A DNA stretch of 64,000 nt, taken from Bacillota bacterium. Its GTDB lineage: Bacteria; Bacillota; UBA4882; UBA8346. This document shows positions 33,499 to 41,860 of this stretch, in pieces. The translations under genes were made by a program, and so were the position numbers. The stretch covers positions 1 through 64,000 of the forward strand of contig JAEZCE010000052.1 of NCBI GenBank assembly GCA_023429995.1. Direction: 5' to 3'. The notes beneath the pieces were generated by a model, which was given only the letters and a program-made list of their open reading frames with translations, ran no database searches and was not told the DNA's origin. Every line of letters begins with the position of its first letter. Position 1 is the first letter of the stretch.

Positions 33499-33954
33499 AT
33501 GAATAAAATAAAATTTCCGGATGACAACGGGATTCATCAGCCTGGTTCGAAATCCTTTCGAAATGTCGAAAAGCATTCCCCCCCTTCTTACTCGGCGTTA
33601 TTCCCATGGTTAATCCGGCCTCGCGATCAACATCCAACTCCAGAGCGGCAACACCATGAAGAACATCCAGGTTTAAGACCGTGCCATCCTGAAGGATGTT
33701 TAGGTCCAAGGCCGCATTTTCATGAAGAACAACTGGGTTCAAGATGGCGTCATCATAACAAATACCCAGGTTCAAGGCCTCATCATCATCAAGAGTACCT
33801 TGATCCACGTTTACACCATCACGACAAACACCCGGTTCATAAACATTCAAGGCCACGTTACCGTTATGTCCATAGCAGGATCAGTTTATACATTGCCGAT
33901 TCAAACACCGAGAAAAGCAGATATTTTAAAATATTAATGAAAAATGATCAATAA
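33499..33954 (+). CDS. His-rich protein with 11-residue tandem repeats
   Basis: The ATG at 33499 follows AAAGGGG. The 151-residue product has no signal peptide. Residues 57-111 are five tandem 11-residue units of the pattern P/L-G-x-R-P-H-H-H-x-E-x, encoded by 33-base repeats at 33667-33831, with a sixth partial unit (PVHKHSRPRYR). The His clusters suggest metal binding or a spore-coat or surface structural role (inference); no known family was recognised. The opposite strand is also open through the repeat, but lacks a ribosome site. Isolated between tRNA-Ser genes and a dehydrogenase gene. Confidence 0.65.
   Translation: MNKIKFPDDNGIHQPGSKSFRNVEKHSPPSYSALFPWLIRPRDQHPTPERQHHEEHPGLRPCHPEGCLGPRPHFHEEQLGSRWRHHNKYPGSRPHHHQEYLDPRLHHHDKHPVHKHSRPRYRYVHSRISLYIADSNTEKSRYFKILMKNDQ
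33667..33831 (+). repeat. Five 33-base tandem coding repeats
   Basis: Units begin CCAGGTTTAAGACCG, TTAGGTCCAAGGCCG, CTGGGTTCAAGATGG, CCAGGTTCAAGGCCT and CTTGATCCACGTTTA. The period of 33 is a multiple of three, so copy-number change would keep the frame. Confidence 0.85.
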
Positions 33955-34067
33955 TTGGCGAGATGGATCTTTCCTTCGGTGTTAAATTATGGGTTTATAT
34001 AATAATTAAGCCATTATGAATCCTCCTTTTTCGGGAAAAATTAACGAATGAAAAGGGGGATTTTTAT

Positions 34068-35117
34068 ATGGAAAAGATTAGAGTAGGAGTTATTGGGACC
34101 GGACTTGCCTGGGAAAGGCTGCATTATCCGGCTTATCAGGAATTGTCGGATCGATATGAAATCAGGGCATTGTGTGACGTGGATCGTCAGAGAGCAGAAA
34201 GTTGGGCCGGTAGTTTGGGATTGGATCCTCAACGCGATGTGTATGGCGATTTTCAGGCTATGATTGATCGTAAAGATTTGCAAGCCATCGATATCATGGT
34301 GCCGATTAGTAAAAATCATCCTGTGGCGGAGATTGTTGCCCAGTCGGGAAAAGCGATTATTTTAGAAAAACCGCTGGGAGCGACGCTTGATCAAGCCCAG
34401 GCGACCCGGGAATTACCGGAACATTACGGGATTCCAATGATGATAGCCGAAAATTACCGCTATAGTGAAGAATTTAATATTTTACGCGATTTGATTCAAC
34501 AGAAGAAAATTGGTGATACGGTTTATTTTATTTATCAAAATACCAATTGTTTCCCGTGCGCCATGACGAAGGATACTTTTTCCGCCAAGGAATGGCGGCA
34601 ACATCCGGCGTATCCGGGGGGTGACTTATTGGATGCAGCCATTCATCCCTTATCCGGGCTTCGTCATGTTTTTGGGGGAATTCAGTATTTACAAGCCTTT
34701 GGAGCCCCACAAAAGGACGATTTCAGTCCTTATGCGGCCGTAACAGTCAATTTGCATTTTATCAATGGAGTTATCGGTGAGTTTGCCTATTATCCGGCGG
34801 GCCGGGAAATTCAAAAACCCACGATCGGCCTGCGGATCTTCGGTACCCAAGGAATGATATACATGGAAGACAACCAGTGCGGGGTCATTAACGTTTTTTA
34901 TAATGATGGCGGTCATGAAATGGTTGGATTCCGGCCCATGCGAGGTTATTATAATGAATTGCTCAATTTTCACAAATCATTAATGGGAGAAGAAAAGATT
35001 AGTGTAACACCGGATATGGAAATCGGTGATTTGCGAACGGTTTATGCTATCTTACAATCCATAGGCGAACAAGAAGTGATTAAGGTTGATAAGGTTCCCC
35101 AACATACGGTGCATTAA
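34068..35117 (+). CDS. Gfo/Idh/MocA family oxidoreductase
   Basis: The N-terminal Rossmann domain starts RVGVIGTGLAWERLHYPAYQ and has ALCDVD, DIMVPISKNHP and the family's EKPLGATLDQA. The C-terminal alpha/beta domain includes GGDLLDAAIHPLSGLRHVFGG, with an Asp and His in the usual catalytic place. The 349-residue length is normal. Members oxidise or reduce sugars, inositols or related alcohols with NAD(P). The substrate is unknown and no sugar-pathway neighbours help. AAAAGGGGG precedes the ATG. Confidence 0.88.
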   Translation: MEKIRVGVIGTGLAWERLHYPAYQELSDRYEIRALCDVDRQRAESWAGSLGLDPQRDVYGDFQAMIDRKDLQAIDIMVPISKNHPVAEIVAQSGKAIILEKPLGATLDQAQATRELPEHYGIPMMIAENYRYSEEFNILRDLIQQKKIGDTVYFIYQNTNCFPCAMTKDTFSAKEWRQHPAYPGGDLLDAAIHPLSGLRHVFGGIQYLQAFGAPQKDDFSPYAAVTVNLHFINGVIGEFAYYPAGREIQKPTIGLRIFGTQGMIYMEDNQCGVINVFYNDGGHEMVGFRPMRGYYNELLNFHKSLMGEEKISVTPDMEIGDLRTVYAILQSIGEQEVIKVDKVPQHTVH

Positions 35118-35219
35118 CCATTCAGCCTGCACACTATTGGCGTTTTCTAAGCAGTACCCTCTCCAGTAATAAAAACATTTGGTGAAAAGCCTAATAGCAA
35201 TTTAACCGCCTGAGTAAGA

Positions 35220-35254
35220 AAATAATTTCTTTTTTTTAAAAAGAAATTATTTTT
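35220..35254 (+). terminator. AT-rich terminator after the oxidoreductase
   Basis: Perfect arms AATAATTTCTTTTT and AAAGAAATTATT flank a short loop and are followed by TTTTAT. Stem is AT-only and so weak, but long. Confidence 0.6.
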
Positions 35255-35355
35255 ATGGGTAAAGTTTTTAAGTACTAGGATTATAGGGACAAAAACGATA
35301 CCTTTTTTCAAAAAAAAGTGGTAATATGGTAATCAGTAGAAAGTGGGGAGAAAAT

Positions 35356-35781
35356 TTGTTATATTATTTATCGATCAGTTTAACAGTTATCGCCAATGTT
35401 TTGTATCATATTTTTCAAAAATCGATCGCACCCAAAGCGAATCCTTTATTTTCACTGACAGTGACTTATTCCACGGCGGCCTTGGTTTCTTTGATTTTAT
35501 GGCCTTTCTTTTCAAACGGGGAAAACTTTGAAAATTCGTTTAAAAATTTAAATTGGGCCAGTTTCCTATTGGGATTTGCAATTATAGGGTTGGAACTGGG
35601 ATTTCTTTTAGCCTATCGGGCCGGTTGGGATATAACTCTTGGTTCGCTGGTGTCGAACTTGACGGTATCCTTAATATTAATACCGATTGGGTTAATTTTT
35701 TTCAAAGAACAACTTTCTTTCATCAATATAGTAGGAATTGGCTTGAGTGTAGCCGGTTTTATATGTATTAATTCTCGATAG
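35356..35781 (+). CDS. EamA-like half-size transporter
   Basis: The 141-residue protein has five hydrophobic helices and the EamA/DMT end pattern (SLVSNLTVSLILIPIGLIFFKEQLSFINIVGIGLSVAGFICIN). Full EamA transporters have two such domains; this single-domain size resembles small multidrug-resistance proteins, which work as dimers. TTG 35356 has GGGGAG close upstream; an ATG at 35326 with a poor site would add ten residues. Substrate unknown. A strong terminator follows. Confidence 0.75.
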   Translation: MLYYLSISLTVIANVLYHIFQKSIAPKANPLFSLTVTYSTAALVSLILWPFFSNGENFENSFKNLNWASFLLGFAIIGLELGFLLAYRAGWDITLGSLVSNLTVSLILIPIGLIFFKEQLSFINIVGIGLSVAGFICINSR

Positions 35782-35818
35782 TATAAAGAGCGTTGAAATA
35801 ATAAAATGATTTTCCCGG

Positions 35819-35844
35819 ACCACCACATTTTGTGGTGGTTTTTT
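35819..35844 (+). terminator. Terminator after the EamA-like gene
   Basis: ACCACCAC and GTGGTGGT arms with a four-base loop, followed by six T residues. Confidence 0.93.
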
Positions 35845-35962
35845 GATGAGGCTCAACAAAAAAAGCTTTTCCATAAAAAATAATTAAAGTTCGATTTGAA
35901 GCGGCCGATATTATTCATATAACAGTAGACTTGTGAGGAACGGATTTCTAAGGAGCTTCAAA

Positions 35963-36772
35963 ATGAGGAACGAAATTAGCCTTCCAATTGAGTGCCCGCA
36001 AACGTGCGAAGAAGAATGGGAATATAAACAAAAAAAAACCGACTTAATTCGGCTAGAATATCAATTAGCCCAGGCAGAGCTGGAGCTGGTTACTTTTAGA
36101 GGTGAAATTCATAATTTTAGAGTCCGTTACATCAACGCCATCGGCTCCCGTTATTCCGAGCTTGACCGGTTAGAGGCGGAGATTGCTCAGATTGAGGCCT
36201 GGCAAAAACCAGAAGATCAAGCTGCGAAAATCAAAGCTGAACAGGCAAGGGCGCAAGCAGAGGAATCCGAGAAAGCTTCCACCAATCAGCGGGAGATGGA
36301 TAAAAAGAAGATTTTCCGCTTTAAACCGACTGAAAGTTTGAAAAAATTATACCGGCAGATCGCCAAGAGAATCCATCCGGATTTGGCCGTGAATGAACAA
36401 GAAAGGGTTTGTTTTCAAGAATTAATGGCCAAAGCCAATCAGGCTTATCAGGACGGAGATGAAATCGGTTTACAGAGTATTTTACGACAATGGAAAAAAG
36501 CAGGAAGTTTGGAACCGGATATTTCCATTGATAAGCTAACAAAGATACAGCGCCAGATTGCCCAGGTTAGAGAAAGATTACATGCTATTAAAAAAGAAAA
36601 GGATGAGATTCGGAATTCTTCTATTTATCAATTAAAACATAAAGTGGAGAAGGCTGAGTCCGGCGGCATTGATTTATTGGCGGAAATGGCAAGGGTTCTC
36701 GATCGCCAAATACAAATAACGAAAGCAAAATTGGCTCAGATGGCGAAAGGATATGGGATAAGTGTTAGCTGA
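35963..36772 (+). CDS. J-domain protein with flanking coiled coils
   Basis: The ATG at 35963 follows AAGGAG. Residues 20-115 are a highly charged coiled coil; residues 122-180 resemble a J domain (LKKLYRQIAKRIHPDLA with HPD at 138-140, then MAKANQAYQDGDEIGLQSIL); the rest is a second coiled coil. A J domain stimulates DnaK-type ATPase, so the protein may recruit Hsp70 to a specific partner. The zinc and C-terminal domains of classical DnaJ are absent. Its stop overlaps the start of the LRR gene, so the two are translationally coupled. Confidence 0.8.
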   Translation: MRNEISLPIECPQTCEEEWEYKQKKTDLIRLEYQLAQAELELVTFRGEIHNFRVRYINAIGSRYSELDRLEAEIAQIEAWQKPEDQAAKIKAEQARAQAEESEKASTNQREMDKKKIFRFKPTESLKKLYRQIAKRIHPDLAVNEQERVCFQELMAKANQAYQDGDEIGLQSILRQWKKAGSLEPDISIDKLTKIQRQIAQVRERLHAIKKEKDEIRNSSIYQLKHKVEKAESGGIDLLAEMARVLDRQIQITKAKLAQMAKGYGISVS

Positions 36773-37814
36773 AAAAGAGATTCTGGATATGGTTAGCCTG
36801 TCTATTGAAGAAGATCAGGGTTTGTTTGATGGATCGGGATTGATTAATAGAGGATTTAACTTAGTACGACAGATTGACAAAATATATGAGGCTAAATTTG
36901 CGGATTCCGGATTGGAAGATGCTGTAAGAATTGCTTTAGCCAAGCCCTTTGGGGATATTAGTATTTATGAATTGAAATCACTCCAGATGTTAAATGCTTC
37001 CCGGAAGGATATCCATTCGTTGGAAGGAATTGAAAATATACTCTCGCTTGAAGATTTTCACGGTATGGGAAACCATTTACAGACATCAGCCGGAATTGAG
37101 AAAATCCAGAAATTGCAGGAATTGAATTTATCTCACAATGTGTTAGAAAATATTCAAGATCTATCGGGTTTGGAAAATTTGTTTAAGGTTCATCTGGGGC
37201 GGAACAAAATCAGTGATATTAGTAGTTTAGCCAATTTAAAAAAAGTCAAGGATTTGGTCTTGTCTTATAATCAGATTCAAAATATTGGTCCTTTGGAAGA
37301 ACTCACCCAATTAGAAGAACTTCATTTAATGGGCAATCAGATTCAAGATATTCGTCCTTTGAAAAAACTTACCAATTTAAAAGTCCTTTCGTTGTCTGCC
37401 AATCAAATTACCGATATAAGTCCTTTGCAAGGATTGGCCAATTTGAAAAAAATATGGCTTCGTTCCAATCAAATCAAGGATATTACTCCTTTAGCCAATT
37501 TAACCAATTTGGAATTGCTTTATATCAGTTCCAATCATCTCGACAACCTTGAACCATTAAGAAATTTAAAATTTTTAAGAGATTTGGATCTCTCCAAAAA
37601 CCGAATTTTCGATATTGGACCCATATTGGAACTACCTAAACTTGAAGAATTAATTTTATCCGAAAACCAAATCAAGAATATTACCGGGATAACTAAATTA
37701 AAAAACCTAGCGATTGTAGAAATCAGTCATAATCCAGCCATGGATATTGTTGATCCGTTAACCAGACTGACATTGGAAAAACTAGCCGCCAAAGGATGTT
37801 TGATTAAACCATAA
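36762..37814 (+). CDS. Leucine-rich repeat protein
   Basis: After an N-terminal domain of about 75 residues come roughly eleven 22-residue repeats of the bacterial LRR type (N-x-I-x-D-I-x-P-L-x-x-L-x-x-L), for example QIQDIRPLKKLTNLKVLSL and QITDISPLQGLANLKKIWL. There is no signal peptide, LPXTG or membrane helix, so it is cytoplasmic. GTG start overlaps the J-domain gene by 11 bases and uses AAAGGA. The repeats form a protein-binding solenoid; the partner is unknown. Function is not recognised. Confidence 0.85.
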   Translation: MLAEKEILDMVSLSIEEDQGLFDGSGLINRGFNLVRQIDKIYEAKFADSGLEDAVRIALAKPFGDISIYELKSLQMLNASRKDIHSLEGIENILSLEDFHGMGNHLQTSAGIEKIQKLQELNLSHNVLENIQDLSGLENLFKVHLGRNKISDISSLANLKKVKDLVLSYNQIQNIGPLEELTQLEELHLMGNQIQDIRPLKKLTNLKVLSLSANQITDISPLQGLANLKKIWLRSNQIKDITPLANLTNLELLYISSNHLDNLEPLRNLKFLRDLDLSKNRIFDIGPILELPKLEELILSENQIKNITGITKLKNLAIVEISHNPAMDIVDPLTRLTLEKLAAKGCLIKP

Positions 37815-37879
37815 TTTTATTGAGATGTCCTTATTTTACACCGGGGATGAAAGAAATAATAGTAATATAAGGAAAAGGC

Positions 37880-38404
37880 ATGAAGCGAGGAACCCCTTTT
37901 GATATTGAATCTAAAAAAATAGTCACGATACACAGCGGAGAGTATTACGTTACAAGAGACCCCGATGTTGTAATTTACACATTGCTGGGTTCTTGTATTG
38001 CTGTTTGTTTATATGACCAGGTATTAGGAATCGGGGGAATGAATCACTTCATGCTGCCTGAAAGCGTTGATGGGCAATTTGCCAGTTTTGGACATTTTGG
38101 GTTGCAATCTCTGGAAGTGATGATGAACCATCTTATATCGGAAGGCGCGGTATATCAGAATATGAGGGCGAAAATTTTTGGTGGCAGCCAAATGGTTGGT
38201 TTTCACAACCGGGGAAATGATGTCGCACTATCTAATATTCAATTTACCTTAAAATATTTGGAATCCAAAAGAATACCGATTATGGCCAAAGAATTGGGAG
38301 GCCGGTATGGACGCAGGATTTTTTATGTTTTAGAAGACTATAGTGTTTATGTTCAGCGGGTCATGAAGGAGGAGAAAAATTTATATGCCTCAGACTCTCA
38401 ATAA
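37880..38404 (+). CDS. cheD: Chemoreceptor glutamine deamidase CheD
   Basis: CheD deamidates glutamines of chemoreceptors and, in Bacillus, works with CheC. The 174-residue protein has the catalytic Cys in LLGSCIAVCLYD, the following His in GGMNHFMLP and a FGGSQMV strand. AAGGAAAAGG precedes the ATG. It leads the operon cheD-cheA-cheW-cheR-cheB-cheY; no cheC is in the window. It overlaps cheA by 20 bases. Confidence 0.94.
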   Translation: MKRGTPFDIESKKIVTIHSGEYYVTRDPDVVIYTLLGSCIAVCLYDQVLGIGGMNHFMLPESVDGQFASFGHFGLQSLEVMMNHLISEGAVYQNMRAKIFGGSQMVGFHNRGNDVALSNIQFTLKYLESKRIPIMAKELGGRYGRRIFYVLEDYSVYVQRVMKEEKNLYASDSQ

Positions 38405-40352
38405 AGATGAGTCTTTAACTCTTCTTTTTGTAACCGAAACCCATGATCAACTTGAGCGATTTAGTGAAATTTTGTTGAATTGGGGAACGCAAGAGGATCC
38501 TAAAAAGGATATCAATGAATTATTTCGATTGGCCCATAATATAAAAGGTTCTTCAGGTATGATGGGGCTAACGGAATTGAAAGATGCTGTCCATGTGGTG
38601 GAAGATCTTTTCGATGCGGTCCGTAAAGAAAAATTGCAACTCGATAGTGAACTTATTGATTCGCTGTTGAAATTTTCCGATGAGGTTCTTCTATATATCA
38701 GCAATGGACAATGGCAGGACGTCGAAGCGTTAAAGCGATGGCAGAATTTTTTTAATTCAGGTTTGGCAGAAACTTCGTTGCGTCCGGTTAAGAAGTTTGA
38801 TATTCCTTTGACTTTATCGATGACAGAAAAAGATACCATCGCCGCTTGGCAAGAAGCGGGTAAAATCGTTTATGGAATTGAGGTTGAATTTAATCCGGAA
38901 GCCGAAATGCAAGGAGCTTCGGCTTTGATATTTATGAGGATGTTGCCGCAGTATGGTAATGTCTATAAAACAGCACCCCGGGAAGAAGATTTAAAAGAAG
39001 AGAAGTTTACGGTATTGCGTGTGGTATTGGTAACGGAACAGCCATTAACACCCGGACAGGAATTCTCAATAACATCGTATCCTATGTACGATGTTATTGG
39101 TGTAAGGGTCAGAAAATGGACCTATCGATCGGAAGAAGCTTTAACTTCTCCAAAGAAAAAAAATGATAAAGAGGGTTCCCATATCGTTGAACGAACCATT
39201 CGCGTCGAAGCCGGAAAGATTGATCGATTGGTAAACCAGATTGGAGAATTGCTTCATATAAAAACCAGTTTATTACAAGTGATTAACCAAAGAAATCATC
39301 AAATTATAGATTGGAATCAACTTATCGGAGTCATTCAAAAATTGGAAATGGTAACCGATGGATTACAAGAAGAAATCATGGATCTTAGGATGATACCGGT
39401 CCGGAATATTTTTTCCCGTTTTTCCAGGATCGTTTATGATATATCTAAACAAAAAGGGAAACAAGTTGAATTGATTTTTTTCGGTGAAGATACGGAGATC
39501 GACAAGCAAGTCGCTGAACAGTTGGTAGATCCATTAACCCATTTAATCCGGAACGCAGTGGATCATGGTTTGGAAAGTGAAGAGAACCGGCTAAAAAAAG
39601 GTAAAAGCAGAATCGGGCGGGTTACGATGGGTGCTTGTCAAGATGGCGACGATATCGTAATTAGTGTGCAGGATGATGGTGGGGGACTTGATTTAGAAAA
39701 AATCATGGCAAAAGGCATTCAGAACGGACTTATTAATAAGTCTCAAACAGTAACGGATGAAGAGATTCAAAAATTAATCTTCGAGCCGGGGTTTTCTACA
39801 GCGGATGTTATTAGTGATATTTCAGGACGCGGTGTTGGGTTGGATGTAGTCCATGATAGTATTAAGAAATTGAAAGGTGATATAGGAATTGAATCTGCGC
39901 CGGATGAGGGTACGGTTTTTCGATTAAAAATACCCTTGACATTAGCGATCATTCAGTCTTTTATGATCAAGGTTGGTGGACAGACTTTCGGGATTCCTGC
40001 CTTTGAAGTTGTGGAAAGTATAGCTGTGCATGACAAGGATATTCATCATATTACCGATAAACAGGTTTTTACTCTAAGGCAGGAAGCGATTTCGTTAATT
40101 GACTTAAATGAGGTTTTTCAATACTCACGGGTAACCCGGGACCCCAAAAAAATAGTGATCATCGTTCGGGAAGGACCTATTCATTATGGGCTCCTCGTTG
40201 AAGAATTAATTGGTCAAGAAGAGATAATGATCAAACAAATCAATAAAGCACTAGCGGAGAATCCTTTGATATCCGGAGCGGCTTTGGTTGGAAGCGGCGA
40301 TATCGCGCTGATACTGGATACTCATCAAATCATTAAGATGTACGCACATTAA
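38385..40352 (+). CDS. cheA: Chemotaxis histidine kinase CheA
   Basis: The 655-residue protein has an N-terminal HPt domain with the phosphorylated His51 (RLAHNIKGSSGM), a linker-type P2 region (about 140-245), the dimerisation helix pair (VERTIRVEAGKIDRLVNQIGE), the HATPase domain (PLTHLIRNAVDHGLE, DDGGGLDLEKI, GFSTADVISDISGRGVGLDVV) and a C-terminal CheW-like domain. It phosphorylates CheY and CheB in response to receptors. AGGAGG lies before the ATG inside cheD, so the two are coupled. Confidence 0.96.
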   Translation: MPQTLNKDESLTLLFVTETHDQLERFSEILLNWGTQEDPKKDINELFRLAHNIKGSSGMMGLTELKDAVHVVEDLFDAVRKEKLQLDSELIDSLLKFSDEVLLYISNGQWQDVEALKRWQNFFNSGLAETSLRPVKKFDIPLTLSMTEKDTIAAWQEAGKIVYGIEVEFNPEAEMQGASALIFMRMLPQYGNVYKTAPREEDLKEEKFTVLRVVLVTEQPLTPGQEFSITSYPMYDVIGVRVRKWTYRSEEALTSPKKKNDKEGSHIVERTIRVEAGKIDRLVNQIGELLHIKTSLLQVINQRNHQIIDWNQLIGVIQKLEMVTDGLQEEIMDLRMIPVRNIFSRFSRIVYDISKQKGKQVELIFFGEDTEIDKQVAEQLVDPLTHLIRNAVDHGLESEENRLKKGKSRIGRVTMGACQDGDDIVISVQDDGGGLDLEKIMAKGIQNGLINKSQTVTDEEIQKLIFEPGFSTADVISDISGRGVGLDVVHDSIKKLKGDIGIESAPDEGTVFRLKIPLTLAIIQSFMIKVGGQTFGIPAFEVVESIAVHDKDIHHITDKQVFTLRQEAISLIDLNEVFQYSRVTRDPKKIVIIVREGPIHYGLLVEELIGQEEIMIKQINKALAENPLISGAALVGSGDIALILDTHQIIKMYAH

Positions 40353-40392
40353 TGACAGCTTTCACTTGAGTGAGCACTTAGGAGGAGAAAAT

Positions 40393-40932
40393 ATGGCAGA
40401 TCAAACAATGGATATCCTCAATTTACAATTCACTGATCTTGGTTTTGGTAATCAACAATTGATTTTTTTAGTAGGCCATGAAGAGTTCGGAGTCGATGTT
40501 TTGCAGGTGCAAGAAATGATTCGATATTCTGTCCCGGTAAAGGTTCCCAACGCTCCACACTCAGTGAGCGGTGTGATCAACTTCCGCGGTGAAGTCATCC
40601 CGGTACTCGATATGCGCAGGATTTTTCAATTGGAACCCGGTCACTATAATGACTACACAGTAATTGTTGTGGTTGAAACCGGGGAAAAGATTTTCGGATT
40701 GATTGTGGACCGGGTGGTAGATATGGTCAGTTTAGCAGAAGATAATATTCAGACTACCCCTGAATTTAGTTCTAAACCTAAAACGCAATATTTGAGATCC
40801 ATGGGTAAAATCGGAAATCGTCTTATTTTAATGGTTGATCTTGATAAATTGGTGAATTTTCAAGAAATTGACGAAATTTTTGATCCAGTCAATTCCACGG
40901 ATGACAATAAGGAAGAAATAAAGGAATTTTAA
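40393..40932 (+). CDS. cheW: Chemotaxis adaptor CheW
   Basis: CheW links receptors to CheA. ATG 40393 follows GGAGGAG. The 179-residue protein has the CheW fold (GFGNQQLIFLVGHEEFGVDVLQVQEMI, VPNAPHSVSGVINFRGEVIPVLDMRRIF) and ends in an acidic tail. It lies between cheA and cheR in the operon. Confidence 0.94.
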   Translation: MADQTMDILNLQFTDLGFGNQQLIFLVGHEEFGVDVLQVQEMIRYSVPVKVPNAPHSVSGVINFRGEVIPVLDMRRIFQLEPGHYNDYTVIVVVETGEKIFGLIVDRVVDMVSLAEDNIQTTPEFSSKPKTQYLRSMGKIGNRLILMVDLDKLVNFQEIDEIFDPVNSTDDNKEEIKEF

Positions 40933-40946
40933 AAACGGAGTCATCG

Positions 40947-41762
40947 ATGGAATATGAAAATGATAACGGCATAGGTTTGATTTGCGATTACTTAAATCAA
41001 CAACTTGGTTTTACTTACAACCTCCAAAAAAAATACCTAATCCAGGCCAGATTGAATCGAAGATTGGCTGAATTGAACCTAACCAGTTATGAGTTATACC
41101 TGAAAATGATTCGAAATAATCCTCGCGAATTAAGTTGTTTTTTTGATTTATTAACCACCAATGTTACCGGTTTTTTCAGGGAGAACTATCAATTTCAAAT
41201 CATGGAGCGGGAGTTGCTTCCGGCTATGTTAAATTCGGCGGTACAAACAAAAAAAGTGCGGTGCTGGTCTGCCGGATGCTCATCGGGGGAAGAAGCTTAT
41301 ACATTAGCGATAGTTTTACGGGAAGCGTTGGGGGAAGATTGGAATATTAAAATTTTGGCCTCGGATATCAGCGTAAGAAGGCTGCGAGAAGGAATGGCCG
41401 GGGTATATAGTGAAGAGAAGATAAAGAGCGTTCCCAGTCTATTACGGGAGAAATACTTTGAGATAAATCCCAAAAAAGAAGGACTTTTTAGGGTGAAACC
41501 TAATTTGAGAAAAGTGGTTATCTTTAGGAAGATAAATATTAATCAGGAGTTGGGAATACCGAAACACATTCAATTTGACTTTATCCTTTGCCGGAATGTT
41601 TTTATTTATTTTTCCCAGGAGGCACGGGAGAAAGCCCTCCATAGGTTCCATCAATATTTGAATCCAAATGGATACTTATTGGTTGGCCAATCAGAACCCA
41701 TACATTTTACTAACAGTACGAAGTGGGCGTTGGTTAAAAATTGTATTTATCAAAAAAAATAA
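40947..41762 (+). CDS. cheR: Chemoreceptor methyltransferase CheR
   Basis: CheR methylates receptor glutamates with S-adenosylmethionine. The 271-residue protein has the N-terminal helical domain and the methyltransferase motif RCWSAGCSSGEEAYTLAIVL, ASDISVRRLREG, and the catalytic-side stretch FDFILCRNVFIYFS. The TNVTGFFREN segment is the family's receptor-binding region. It is next to CheB, its antagonist. Confidence 0.95.
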   Translation: MEYENDNGIGLICDYLNQQLGFTYNLQKKYLIQARLNRRLAELNLTSYELYLKMIRNNPRELSCFFDLLTTNVTGFFRENYQFQIMERELLPAMLNSAVQTKKVRCWSAGCSSGEEAYTLAIVLREALGEDWNIKILASDISVRRLREGMAGVYSEEKIKSVPSLLREKYFEINPKKEGLFRVKPNLRKVVIFRKININQELGIPKHIQFDFILCRNVFIYFSQEAREKALHRFHQYLNPNGYLLVGQSEPIHFTNSTKWALVKNCIYQKK

Positions 41763-41813
41763 TTGAATTGATGGCCTTTTGAATTTATGATTATAGTATC
41801 AGAGGTTATTTTT

Positions 41814-41840
41814 CTGAAAGCCGGTTTGAGCGGCTTTCAG
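41814..41840. other. Perfect 10-base hairpin upstream of cheB
   Basis: CTGAAAGCCG and CGGCTTTCAG arms close a seven-base loop. It is flanked by T residues on the left and A residues on the right, so as a terminator it would work only on the minus strand. In mRNA it may act as an mRNA processing or stability element between cheR and cheB. Confidence 0.6.
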
Positions 41841-41860
41841 AAAAGTTAAAATGAGGATTC

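Noticed and set aside
33476..33856. Antisense ORF with Leu-Asn-Leu-Asp repeats
   Set aside because: It is open because the 33-base repeats have a period divisible by three; no ribosome site before its start, while the plus-strand gene has one. Kept as a remark in the findings.
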